A DNA stretch of 8,993 nt from the NCBI GenBank assembly GCA_947379685.1, contig CANCOG010000181.1, forward strand, positions 1-8,993, given 5' to 3'. The notes below the pieces were generated by a model that saw only the letters and a program-made list of their open reading frames with translations, searched no databases and was not told the DNA's origin. Positions 1 to 5,078 of this stretch are shown piece by piece (the first letter of the stretch is position 1; each line of letters begins with the position of its first letter). This DNA comes from Flavipsychrobacter stenotrophus (lineage in GTDB: Bacteria; Bacteroidota; Bacteroidia; Chitinophagales; Chitinophagaceae). The position numbers were made by a program, and so were the translations under genes.

Positions 1-96
1 CCATTCCCAACCTTGCGCAAAACCATTGGACGAACAGAACAATAAAATACTCAACAAAATATCAAAGCGTAAAACGAGAGTCTTATTGAATATCAT
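1..96 (-). CDS. Secreted protein, N-terminal fragment (runs off left edge)
   Basis: An open frame starts at the ATG whose complement is at 94-96 and stays open to the window edge, giving 32 codons. It begins MIFNKTLVLRF, followed by a hydrophobic stretch (DILLSILLF) and the ending SNGFAQGWEW. This is a typical Bacteroidota Sec signal peptide, with likely cleavage in or after GFA-Q. A TATATTTG element 20 nt upstream supports the start. The mature protein would begin at about QGWEW. Such openings are common in large exported repeat proteins of this phylum, but too little is visible to name a family. The fragment lies downstream of the beta-propeller lipoprotein gene on the same strand but is separated from it by a terminator, so it is probably its own transcription unit. 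Confidence 0.6.
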   Translation of the reverse strand, partial: MIFNKTLVLRFDILLSILLFCSSNGFAQGWEW

Positions 97-115
97 CGGT
101 AGAATTTTTACAATA

Positions 116-123
116 CAAATATA
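116..123 (-). promoter_or_regulatory. Candidate -7 promoter element (TATATTTG) for the left-edge gene
   Basis: The minus strand reads TATATTTG, a full match to the Bacteroidota -7 consensus TAnnTTTG, and lies 19 nt before the ATG of the left-edge gene. No TTG at the expected 19-21 nt further upstream was found, so only half the promoter is supported. Confidence 0.45.
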
Positions 124-172
124 GCAAAAACAAATAAAAATTATATGCACGCTATACCCAACCCCCTCAATT

Positions 173-201
173 AAAAAGCCCCCGTACACAGTACGAGGGC
201 T
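173..201 (-). terminator. Intrinsic terminator after the beta-propeller lipoprotein gene
   Basis: Read on the minus strand, an 11-bp stem (AGCCCTCGTAC with GTACGGGGGCT, one mismatch) encloses a 3-nt loop and is followed directly by TTTTT. It begins 29 nt past the stop codon of the 230-1438 gene, on the right strand and at the right distance to end that transcript. Confidence 0.85.
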
Positions 202-229
202 CCAAAATATCACTATTAAAATTTAACCA

Positions 230-1438
230 TTAATAATTAGTATAACCGCTGATCTGGCTATTGTGTTGCTGGCCGGTAAAGTCTTCGATGGCTGCAGAAC
301 ACTGCATTTGTCCGTTAACGACAGCGGTCCATTTAACTGTACCCATTTCGGCGTCAAATGCCCAAAAGGTTTTGTCGTAGCTGCCTACATAAACTGTGCC
401 TTTATATATGAGCGGACTGGCTGCAATTGAGCCATTGGTATGGTAGAACCACATGGTAGAGCCATCGATCACATTCAGGCAATACAGGTTATTATCCAGC
501 CCGCCAATGTATACCTTAGAATTATAGATAACCGGTGAAGAAGTAACTGAAGTGTTGGTCTGATGTTTCCAGTTAAGGCCACCGGCTACGGTATCGAGGC
601 AATATACATTGAAATCACTGCAGCCAAATACGCACTTACCGGCAACTACCGCAGGTGAACTTAGGATCGCACCCTTGGTTTTGTAGGTCCATTTAAGCAA
701 GCCGGTTGTAGGCAAACCCGGAACCTGCAGGTAGAAACAATACATGTTACTGTCATTGGCACCACCTATGTACAGGAAAGAATCGCTGATAGCAGGAGAA
801 GAAGTAAATGAATTCAACGGAACGGTGTAGTACCATAATGGAACGTTGCCAGATGCAGGACCATTCACCTTATCCACACAATAAACAGTACCCGCAGTAC
901 TTGCGAAGTACACATTATTATTTGCAATGGTTGGTGAAGACACGAGAGGACCATCGGCACCAAAGCGCCAGCTTACTGCACCGGTACCTGTATCGATAGC
1001 GTAAAGGCTGTCATTGGTGCAGGCAAGGAATATGTACTTGCCATCAGCAATAGGCGTAGCCTTTATGCTGAATGGAGATGCACCTGAAACCCACATTTTC
1101 TTAACTATGGCACCGGTTCTTGAATTCAATTTAAACAATGTATCGCACGCACCCAGTGGAGCCAGGTAATTTACCGTCCCCACGTATACCCTGCCGCCAT
1201 ATACCAGCGGAGACGCAAAAATGGAATTGGCGAAATTCACCTCCCAGTTTTTAGCACCGGTGGATGGGTTGTAGGCATAAACAATATGGTTATCACTTCC
1301 TGTAATTACTGAAGGAGAATATTGCGACGGCAATACGTCATCATTGCTGTACTTCTTGGTACAGGCCGAAAAAACTAATGAAGCCGATAATAAGGACAAG
1401 ATAACTTTGGTCCAGCGTTGTGACATATAAGGAAACAT
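230..1438 (-). CDS. PQQ-like (BamB-like) beta-propeller lipoprotein
   Basis: The protein has 402 residues from the ATG at 1438. An ATG at 1426 is also possible. A TTG at 1456 overlaps the promoter-like element and is rejected as the start. Residues 1-26 form a lipoprotein signal: a hydrophobic stretch (VILSLLSASLVF) then S-A-C, with Cys26 as the expected lipidated residue. TKKYSNDD follows, with acidic residues close to the Cys as in some Bacteroidota lipoproteins. From about residue 35 there are eight repeats of roughly 40-45 residues. Each has a core such as SSPxIxxxxVYxGxxDxxxYCLD, then a Gly and a Trp-containing strand (LNWKHQT, TMWFYHT, VKWTAVV). This is the pattern of PQQ/pyrrolo-quinoline beta-propeller repeats, consistent with one eight-bladed domain in the envelope. 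No catalytic residues or PQQ ligands can be asserted. The fold matches BamB, but here it serves as a fold comparison and is not an orthology claim. The ligand or partner is unknown. Confidence 0.85.
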   Translation of the reverse strand: MFPYMSQRWTKVILSLLSASLVFSACTKKYSNDDVLPSQYSPSVITGSDNHIVYAYNPSTGAKNWEVNFANSIFASPLVYGGRVYVGTVNYLAPLGACDTLFKLNSRTGAIVKKMWVSGASPFSIKATPIADGKYIFLACTNDSLYAIDTGTGAVSWRFGADGPLVSSPTIANNNVYFASTAGTVYCVDKVNGPASGNVPLWYYTVPLNSFTSSPAISDSFLYIGGANDSNMYCFYLQVPGLPTTGLLKWTYKTKGAILSSPAVVAGKCVFGCSDFNVYCLDTVAGGLNWKHQTNTSVTSSPVIYNSKVYIGGLDNNLYCLNVIDGSTMWFYHTNGSIAASPLIYKGTVYVGSYDKTFWAFDAEMGTVKWTAVVNGQMQCSAAIEDFTGQQHNSQISGYTNY

Positions 1439-1453
1439 TTTTTTAATAATTTG

Positions 1454-1460
1454 CAAGGTA
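1454..1460 (-). promoter_or_regulatory. Candidate -7 element (TACCTTG) for the lipoprotein gene
   Basis: The minus strand reads TTTACCTTGCA here, 15 nt before the ATG at 1438. It is one base short of the TAnnTTTG consensus but resembles elements common upstream of Bacteroidota genes. No clear -33 TTG was found at the usual distance. Confidence 0.35.
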
Positions 1461-1539
1461 AATGAAAAAATTAAAAATTAAAAGTAAAACCTGAAAAACA
1501 GGGATAATGCCCGCTTTTGCAACAATTTCTTATTTGCCG

Positions 1540-1569
1540 ATTTGACAACTTTCGAAAACGTTGTCAAAT
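1540..1569. repeat. Perfect 10-bp inverted repeat, 10-nt spacer
   Basis: ATTTGACAAC and GTTGTCAAAT flank the spacer TTTCGAAAAC, which itself contains the palindrome TTCGAA. A short CCG/CGG pairing extends outside with a bulge. It lies about 100 bp upstream of the lipoprotein start. It could be an operator or simply a hairpin; no T-run follows on either strand, so a terminator is less likely. Confidence 0.5.
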
Positions 1570-1594
1570 TTATCGGATACCAAAGTTATTTCTC

Positions 1595-1627
1595 AGGCGT
1601 GGCACACTTTTGAAGTGTGCCACACCT
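1595..1627. repeat. Family A palindrome, copy 1 (33 nt)
   Basis: Arms of 15 nt (starting AGGCGTGGCACACTT) pair with AAGTGTGCCACACCT around the loop TTG, with one mismatch. On the plus strand it is followed by TTTTTT, but no plus-strand gene precedes it. Closely similar 33-nt hairpins lie at 1649-1681, 7132-7164 and 7341-7373. Confidence 0.85.
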
Positions 1628-1647
1628 TTTTTTGTGAGCTTGTTGCG

Positions 1648-1682
1648 TAGGTGTCCCACACCTCAGAGGTGTGGGACACCTA
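1648..1682. repeat. Family A palindrome, copy 2 (perfect 17-bp arms)
   Basis: TAGGTGTCCCACACCTC and its exact complement flank a single central base. The inner 33 nt align with the other family A copies, sharing the outer AGGTGT...ACACCT. Inner positions differ in pairs (GG to CC opposite CC to GG, and T to C opposite A to G), so the stem is kept. Confidence 0.85.
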
Positions 1683-1733
1683 TACCCTATCTGCACTGCG
1701 CTACCATGAACCGCCAAGGCTACCCTGAACGAC

Positions 1734-1768
1734 CATATGTGGCACACCGCCACGGCGCGCCACATATG
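1734..1768. repeat. Two-part palindrome with GTGGC core
   Basis: CATATGTGGC pairs perfectly with GCCACATATG. Inside, CGCC-AC-GGCG forms a small inner stem separated by an asymmetric internal loop. It shares only the GTGGCACAC string with family A, and its outer arms are unrelated, so it may be a distant relative or independent. Confidence 0.6.
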
Positions 1769-1811
1769 AGTGCTTTTCGTCTGTTATTTACGGTATATGT
1801 GATAGGGTGCA

Positions 1812-1850
1812 AAAAAAATATCCGTCTTATAAGTAAGACGGATATTTTTT
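1812..1850 (-). terminator. Symmetric intrinsic terminator downstream of hpf
   Basis: ATATCCGTCTTA and TAAGACGGATAT form a perfect 12-bp stem around the loop TAAG. An A-run lies on one side and a T-run on the other, so it can act on either strand. It begins about 20 nt after the hpf stop codon and most likely ends the hpf transcript. Confidence 0.88.
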
Positions 1851-1869
1851 CAAAAACGTTGGGTATTGC

Positions 1870-2178
1870 TTATGCGTGATTTACATTTAATTTCTCTTTT
1901 TTGCGCTTTACCTGATTTACTAAAGAACTAAAAGCCAGATCGAAAGATTCTTCAAAATTTTTACTCTGGTGCTTTACAAAATACGAGTGCTTGGGTACAT
2001 AAACTTTAATTTCAGCAACCTTATCCTTTACCTGGTGCGAGAAATTGTCCAGTTTCAAATAAACTTCCGCTCCTATAATCTTGTCATGAAAAGTAGCGAG
2101 CTTTTCAATTTTTGCATTCACGTGGTCTAGAAGTTTTTGGTCGGCATCAAAGTGCACTGTCTGGATTTGAACATTCAT
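1870..2178 (-). CDS. hpf: Ribosome hibernation promoting factor, short form
   Basis: The 102-residue protein matches the short HPF/RaiA (sigma-54 modulation) family. It opens MNVQIQTVHFDADQKLLDHV, with a long helix to about residue 30. Strands follow (IIGAEVYLKLDN, VKDKVAEIKVYVPKHSYFVK), then a helix EESFDLAFSSLVNQVKRKKEK. Family members bind the 30S subunit near the decoding centre and favour inactive ribosome dimers when growth slows. The length fits the short form, with no C-terminal dimerisation domain as in long HPF. The start is 31 nt after the xerC stop with no promoter recognised between them, so co-transcription with xerC is likely. A strong terminator follows. No Shine-Dalgarno is visible, as is usual in this phylum. 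Confidence 0.92.
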   Translation of the reverse strand: MNVQIQTVHFDADQKLLDHVNAKIEKLATFHDKIIGAEVYLKLDNFSHQVKDKVAEIKVYVPKHSYFVKHQSKNFEESFDLAFSSLVNQVKRKKEKLNVNHA

Positions 2179-2209
2179 AGTTTCAAATTTTTCGTTGTTA
2201 ATTAATAAT

Positions 2210-3100
2210 TCATCCTCTCGGATGGTTGAGTTTGTGAATTTCTTTTAGTCGCGCAATATTGTTGTGTGTATACACCTGGGTAGCAGCAAGGCTGGAATGG
2301 CCCAGCAGATCTTTAATAGCCTGTATATTGGCCCCATTTTCCAGCAGGTGCGTGGCAAATGTGTGCCGCAATACGTGCGGGCTCCTTTTTTGCAAAGTTG
2401 TTGCAGCTGAAAGGTACTTTTTTACAATCCTGTAAACGTAGTTCGCGTACAAAGGTTCACCACTTTCCAGATTGAGCAGATATACTGTATTGTATACTTT
2501 CAGTTCGCGCTTTGCGCTTAAATAATCCCTTAAAGTATCGAGCAAAGCCTGACTGACAGGCATTAACCGTTCCTTGTTACCCTTTCCCAGTATCCTAATT
2601 TGTGTAAGGCTCCATTCAATGTCGTTTTCTTTTAGTTGCAGTAATTCGTTGCGGCGCATTCCTGTGGCATACAACAGTTCACAGATGAGCCGGTCTGTGA
2701 AACCTGTAAACCCCTCAGGGAAATCAATATTATCCAATAAATGAGTTGTTTCCGATTCTTTAAGGTATGACGGAAGGCGCTTTGGCAGCTTTTGGGCATG
2801 CAACTGGCGTACGGGGTTCTTATCCGCTAATCCGTTTTTTTGTAAATACCTGAACCAGGAATTGAGACTTGAGATTTTTCTGTTGATAGAGCGGGACTCC
2901 AGTTTGGATTCCTTCATACCTGCCAGCCAGCTTCTTACATGAAAGTGCGTAACGGCGGTGAAGTCATCCAGGTTAAATTCGGCATTAAGGTACTGACTGA
3001 ACTGTTCTAAATCATTCTTGTAAGCACCAATAGTTAGGGCAGAGTATCTTTTCTCGTATTGTAGATATTGTATGAAACCGGTTAGCTTGCCATCAACCAT
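2210..3100 (-). CDS. xerC: Tyrosine recombinase XerC-type
   Basis: The protein has 296 residues, the usual length for XerC/XerD, which resolve chromosome dimers at dif. Residues 1-105 form the SAM-like N-terminal DNA-binding domain (FIQYLQYEKRYSALTIGAY onward). The catalytic domain has all six active-site residues at the expected spacing: Arg149 (TGMRRNEL), Lys173 (LGKGNKER), His242 and Arg245 (SPHVLRHTFATHL), His268 (LLGHSS) and nucleophile Tyr277 (VYTH). The position between rpsU and hpf matches a gene order common in Bacteroidota and argues for the housekeeping enzyme and against a phage integrase. XerC versus XerD is assigned from this context only. The ATG directly follows the T-run of an intrinsic terminator, so expression may depend on read-through from rpsU. 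Confidence 0.92.
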   Translation of the reverse strand: MVDGKLTGFIQYLQYEKRYSALTIGAYKNDLEQFSQYLNAEFNLDDFTAVTHFHVRSWLAGMKESKLESRSINRKISSLNSWFRYLQKNGLADKNPVRQLHAQKLPKRLPSYLKESETTHLLDNIDFPEGFTGFTDRLICELLYATGMRRNELLQLKENDIEWSLTQIRILGKGNKERLMPVSQALLDTLRDYLSAKRELKVYNTVYLLNLESGEPLYANYVYRIVKKYLSAATTLQKRSPHVLRHTFATHLLENGANIQAIKDLLGHSSLAATQVYTHNNIARLKEIHKLNHPRG

Positions 3101-3142
3101 AAAAAATCCGTTACTGTAAATTTACAACTTTACAGTAACGGA
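3101..3142 (-). terminator. Intrinsic terminator between rpsU and xerC
   Basis: On the minus strand TCCGTTACTGTAAA and TTTACAGTAACGGA form a perfect 14-bp stem around an 8-nt loop. TTTTTT follows, and then immediately the xerC ATG. It lies 43 nt past the rpsU stop. It probably limits the distal genes to a fraction of rpsU transcription. Confidence 0.88.
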
Positions 3143-3185
3143 CACGAATATTTGATTTACTAATGCAGGGATCTCACTAAATGAA

Positions 3186-3383
3186 TTACTTCTCGAAATC
3201 GCCGTTTGCGAGTTGTAATTTGTAAATTGCCTTCAGCACCATTGTGCGGTGCCTGATTGATGGCTTGGTAAATGACTGGCGGTCACGTAATTGGTTCAAT
3301 ACACGTGATTTTTCGTACTTTTTCTTGTACTTCTTAAGCGCTTTGTCGATGTTTTCGCAATCTTTTGAATCTATTATGAGCAT
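3186..3383 (-). CDS. rpsU: 30S ribosomal protein bS21
   Basis: The 65-residue protein opens MLIIDSKDCENIDKALKKYK and continues KYEKSRVLNQLRDRQSFTKPSIRHR. This is the basic, helix-rich bS21 pattern at the usual family length. A longer in-frame extension upstream is rejected. The ATG at 3383 follows a strong Shine-Dalgarno with 8-nt spacing, and a consensus promoter lies just upstream of that. bS21 sits on the 30S platform next to the 16S rRNA 3' tail. In Bacteroidota it is reported to help bury the anti-Shine-Dalgarno. It is the first gene of the rpsU-xerC-hpf cluster and is followed by an intrinsic terminator. Confidence 0.95.
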   Translation of the reverse strand: MLIIDSKDCENIDKALKKYKKKYEKSRVLNQLRDRQSFTKPSIRHRTMVLKAIYKLQLANGDFEK

Positions 3384-3391
3384 ATAATAAT

Positions 3392-3400
3392 ACCCCCTTT
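3392..3400 (-). promoter_or_regulatory. Strong Shine-Dalgarno of rpsU
   Basis: The mRNA reads AAAGGGGGU followed by 8 nt and AUG. It can form nine continuous pairs with the expected 16S tail (ACCUCCUUU), with one G-U wobble. No comparable site precedes the other genes in the window. It fixes the rpsU start and suggests translational autoregulation by free bS21. Confidence 0.8.
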
Positions 3401-3415
3401 TACTGTATGGGAGTG

Positions 3416-3446
3416 CAAATGTACAAGTAAATATCATTCCAGCAAA
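3416..3446 (-). promoter_or_regulatory. Consensus Bacteroidota promoter of rpsU
   Basis: On the minus strand TTTG (3443-3446), 19 nt and TACATTTG (3416-3423) match the phylum consensus for both elements and spacing. Transcription would start near 3410, giving a leader of about 27 nt that contains the Shine-Dalgarno. Confidence 0.75.
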
Positions 3447-3660
3447 AAAAATTGTGACTTTTAATATTATTTTTTGGTGAAAGTATTTTGGGACGTGTAC
3501 AAGTGCTGTATTTGTGGTTGTTCCTACAAATATAATGGTAAAAAAGGGTGGCAGGAGGATTGCGGACAACCTACATGAAAGCGCCAAAAAAAACACCCGC
3601 CAAACAGCCAACCCAATGCCCCTACCCTTGCGACCTTCATTTTCCACCCAAATCCCGACA

Positions 3661-3697
3661 CTTTGTGCCCTTCGTAATTCCCTTTGTGCCCTTTGTG
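3661..3697 (+). repeat. Degenerate CTTTGTG repeats
   Basis: CTTTGTG occurs at 3661, 3682 and 3691, with a degenerate copy (CTTCGTA) at 3670. The spacings are 9, 12 and 9 nt. The last copy supplies the TTTG upstream of the vsr -7 element. Related CTTTGCG strings occur at 5661 and 5832. Confidence 0.4.
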
Positions 3698-3717
3698 TTA
3701 AGAATTACTTATGCCCC

Positions 3718-3725
3718 TACCTTTG
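3718..3725 (+). promoter_or_regulatory. -7 element (TACCTTTG) of the vsr remnant
   Basis: TACCTTTG is a full TAnnTTTG match ending 4 nt before the remnant ATG. A TTTG lies 22 nt upstream (3692-3695), slightly wide of the usual spacing. If active it would make a nearly leaderless transcript that runs antisense into the HNH gene. Confidence 0.5.
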
Positions 3726-3729
3726 CCCC

Positions 3730-3813
3730 ATGGCCGATGTCCATAATACCGCAACCCGCAGCTACAATATGAGCCGCATAAAAAGCAAGGATACGAAGCC
3801 GGAAATGCTGGTG
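3730..3813 (+). pseudogene. vsr: Vsr very-short-patch-repair endonuclease, 5' remnant
   Basis: Twenty-eight codons read MADVHNTATRSYNMSRI and then KSKDTKPEMLV, the characteristic Vsr N-terminus (MADVH, TRSxNM, DTxxE). Family resemblance stops sharply after MLV, and the frame runs into sequence complementary to the end of the HNH gene, whose stop codon lies 3 nt further on. Vsr proteins are usually around 130-150 residues. The catalytic parts, including the GCFWH region, are absent here and were not found elsewhere in the window. Vsr nicks T:G mismatches produced by deamination at cytosine-methylated sites and normally sits beside a cytosine methyltransferase, also absent. The remnant is therefore non-functional and marks a former restriction-modification locus. 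It keeps its start codon and a promoter-like element. Confidence 0.85.
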
Positions 3814-3816
3814 AGT

Positions 3817-4602
3817 CTAATGGTTTCTTTTAGCAAAAATTTCGTCAATATGAAACTGCAAAAACTCTTTTTTAGGAAGATACTTTTTAGGCATGATCAG
3901 CGAACAATTTTCTAGCCCTGCAAAATATTTATCGAAGTAGCTTTCCTTATTTTTCTTTTTGAGGTCGGAGGAAAAGATAATTTCATAGCGCTCATTGATT
4001 GCAATTAACCCTCGATCGAAGGCCGCATCATATAGACTCGACAAACAAATGCCGTTCTCCGGATTTAAACGTTCATTTTCATTCTTTGCCCAAGGTATAA
4101 TGTGACTGGCAAACAGTAATTCGGGAATATCTATACCCGTTATGGCACATTTGCAGGAATAATTGGCAATTACTATTTGGCGAAAAACGTTCTGATTCAC
4201 CCGAGTTTTGACCGCCTTGATTTTCGTCTCCCCTTTTAGGTCACCGATGTCAGTAAGTAAATCAATATACTTGGTTTCTAAGGTTTGATGTTGCTTTTCC
4301 GCCAATATTTGTTCACTTTCAAAAATAAGTGATTCCTTATTTTTAGAAAATTCATCCCAAATGGGCTGGCATTGCTTTTTGCCCCCAACCAAACCAATAA
4401 TACCTCTCTGTTGATGGAATGGGTCACATGCTGCAAAATTGTTAAGCCGCATCGAAACCGCACCTGCTGTCCTGCCAATTATCAATGCCAACTCCTGAAC
4501 CTCGCGTGTTTTCGCATCCAACTTCCCAAATGGCAACTTCAAATATAAATTAAAAGCAAGAATCAATTCCTCCCGAGTCCAAAGTTTTGCCTTCTCCACC
4601 AT
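3817..4602 (-). CDS. HNH endonuclease, restriction-type (HNH_2-like)
   Basis: The protein has 261 residues. Residues 8-60 (WTREELILAFNLYLKLPFGK, ELALIIGRTAGAVSMRLNNF) form a helix-turn-helix-like N-terminal region. It is typical of stand-alone HNH proteins annotated as putative restriction endonucleases. A linker follows to about residue 130, and then the nuclease domain: YSCKCAITG (Cys150, Cys152), LFASHIIPW (His167), LNPENGICLSSLYDAAFDRGLIAI (Asn183, Tyr191, Asp192). The third motif has Tyr where many relatives have His (LHD), which may affect metal binding or be a subfamily variant. The role is inferred to be DNA cleavage, possibly defence; the target is unknown. The gene converges on the vsr remnant, its stop codon 3 nt beyond the end of that homology. 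No methyltransferase is nearby. A palindrome GAAAATTTTC lies just upstream of the ATG. No promoter was recognised. Confidence 0.85.
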   Translation of the reverse strand: MVEKAKLWTREELILAFNLYLKLPFGKLDAKTREVQELALIIGRTAGAVSMRLNNFAACDPFHQQRGIIGLVGGKKQCQPIWDEFSKNKESLIFESEQILAEKQHQTLETKYIDLLTDIGDLKGETKIKAVKTRVNQNVFRQIVIANYSCKCAITGIDIPELLFASHIIPWAKNENERLNPENGICLSSLYDAAFDRGLIAINERYEIIFSSDLKKKNKESYFDKYFAGLENCSLIMPKKYLPKKEFLQFHIDEIFAKRNH

Positions 4603-4686
4603 TGAAAATTTTCGATAAAAATAACCGTTTTTTTATGTTATTAACAACTTCTTTATTGCTTCGGCAATTCTTTTTGCAATCTGTGG

Positions 4687-4887
4687 TCAGGCAATTGTAC
4701 TATCCTCATCTTCACAAGCTAAAAAAACATGATCAAACGGATTTGCCAAACAAAAATGGATTTGGTAATCCTTATCCCAATAGAAAAAATCTATCCAATG
4801 CGTTCGGGCACTGCAATAACAGCATGTTACAGGCTGGTCATTTAATAGAAGAACGTAATTATAAAGTAGCTTTGATTGGTATTCCAT
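4687..4887 (-). CDS. Small Cys-rich hypothetical protein
   Basis: The 66-residue frame starts at the ATG at 4887. I do not recognise a named family. It contains TCCYCSARTHW (Cys22, 23, 25), then FFYWDKDYQIHFC (Cys46), a second half with HVFLACEDED (Cys58) and an acidic end. The CxxC followed by spaced Cys and His suggests a small zinc-binding fold, and the mix of aromatics, Cys and His is not typical of a random frame. It is on the same strand as the HNH gene and ends 84 nt before it, so the two may be co-transcribed. Overlapping plus-strand frames look less protein-like. The spacer between it and the HNH gene has a short ATTGC-TTCG-GCAAT hairpin. No good promoter or Shine-Dalgarno was found, so the gene is uncertain. 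Confidence 0.45.
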   Translation of the reverse strand: MEYQSKLLYNYVLLLNDQPVTCCYCSARTHWIDFFYWDKDYQIHFCLANPFDHVFLACEDEDSTIA

Positions 4888-5043
4888 CGGCAAAAATTCG
4901 GCAAAGACAAACTGCTCACATTTGCTTTTAAGTCACGTTGAAGAAAATGTGGATAAAATCATCTCATCTCTCATCTGAAACGACGACGAGTCCTGCCGCT
5001 GCAATTGAAACTTCAATGATGAACTCTGCAATCAATATTTTGA

Positions 5044-5060
5044 AAATTTGCCTAAATTTG
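5044..5060 (+). promoter_or_regulatory. Candidate promoter/operator of the toxin-antitoxin pair
   Basis: TAAATTTG (5053-5060) fits the TAnnTTTG consensus, 18 nt before the antitoxin ATG. AAATTTG is repeated at 5044-5050 and 5054-5060, 10 bp apart, i.e. one helical turn. Such a repeat could be an antitoxin-binding site. No -33 TTG at the right distance was seen. Confidence 0.4.
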
Positions 5061-5078
5061 TTGTAAACAATAAGCAGG

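Larger units (their letters stand above)
1439..1869. other. 431-bp spacer rich in palindromes
   Basis: No convincing gene was found on either strand. Open frames here read through hairpins and lack family resemblance. From left to right the spacer holds the promoter region of the lipoprotein gene, a 10-bp dyad (1540-1569), two family A hairpins (1595-1627 and 1648-1682), a third palindrome (1734-1768) and a symmetric terminator (1812-1850). No tRNA gene was recognised, although Bacteroidota often carry tRNA genes after hpf. Confidence 0.7.
3384..3729. other. 346-bp spacer between rpsU and the vsr remnant
   Basis: The right side of rpsU holds its Shine-Dalgarno and promoter. A second TATATTTG (minus, 3527-3534) lies further upstream without a matching -33 element. 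The middle (about 3540-3650) shows nothing recognisable. The right end has CTTTGTG repeats and the promoter of the vsr remnant. Open frames crossing the spacer have low-complexity, Pro- and Cys-rich translations and are not supported as genes. Confidence 0.6.

Noticed and set aside
1595..1682. Double terminator for the lipoprotein or hpf genes
   Set aside because: The T-runs are on the plus strand while both neighbouring genes are on the minus strand. hpf already has a clear terminator at 1812-1850.
1517..1879. Plus-strand 120-residue open frame in the spacer
   Set aside because: It runs through three hairpins and the terminator, and its Arg/Cys-rich translation has no family resemblance.
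2210..3100. Mobile-element integrase
   Set aside because: The housekeeping rpsU-xerC-hpf context and Xer-like length and motifs favour the chromosome-dimer recombinase. No attachment site was seen.
3384..3647. In-frame extension of rpsU to a 153-residue protein
   Set aside because: The strong Shine-Dalgarno and promoter lie inside the extension, and bS21 proteins are about 65 residues. The extra part has no family resemblance.
3814..3915. Continuation of the vsr frame past codon 28
   Set aside because: Vsr similarity ends at MLV. The rest is the antisense of the HNH gene 3' end.
4587..4931. Plus-strand 114-residue open frame
   Set aside because: It overlaps the HNH start and the Cys-rich minus-strand frame, has no recognisable motif, and reads like an antisense shadow.
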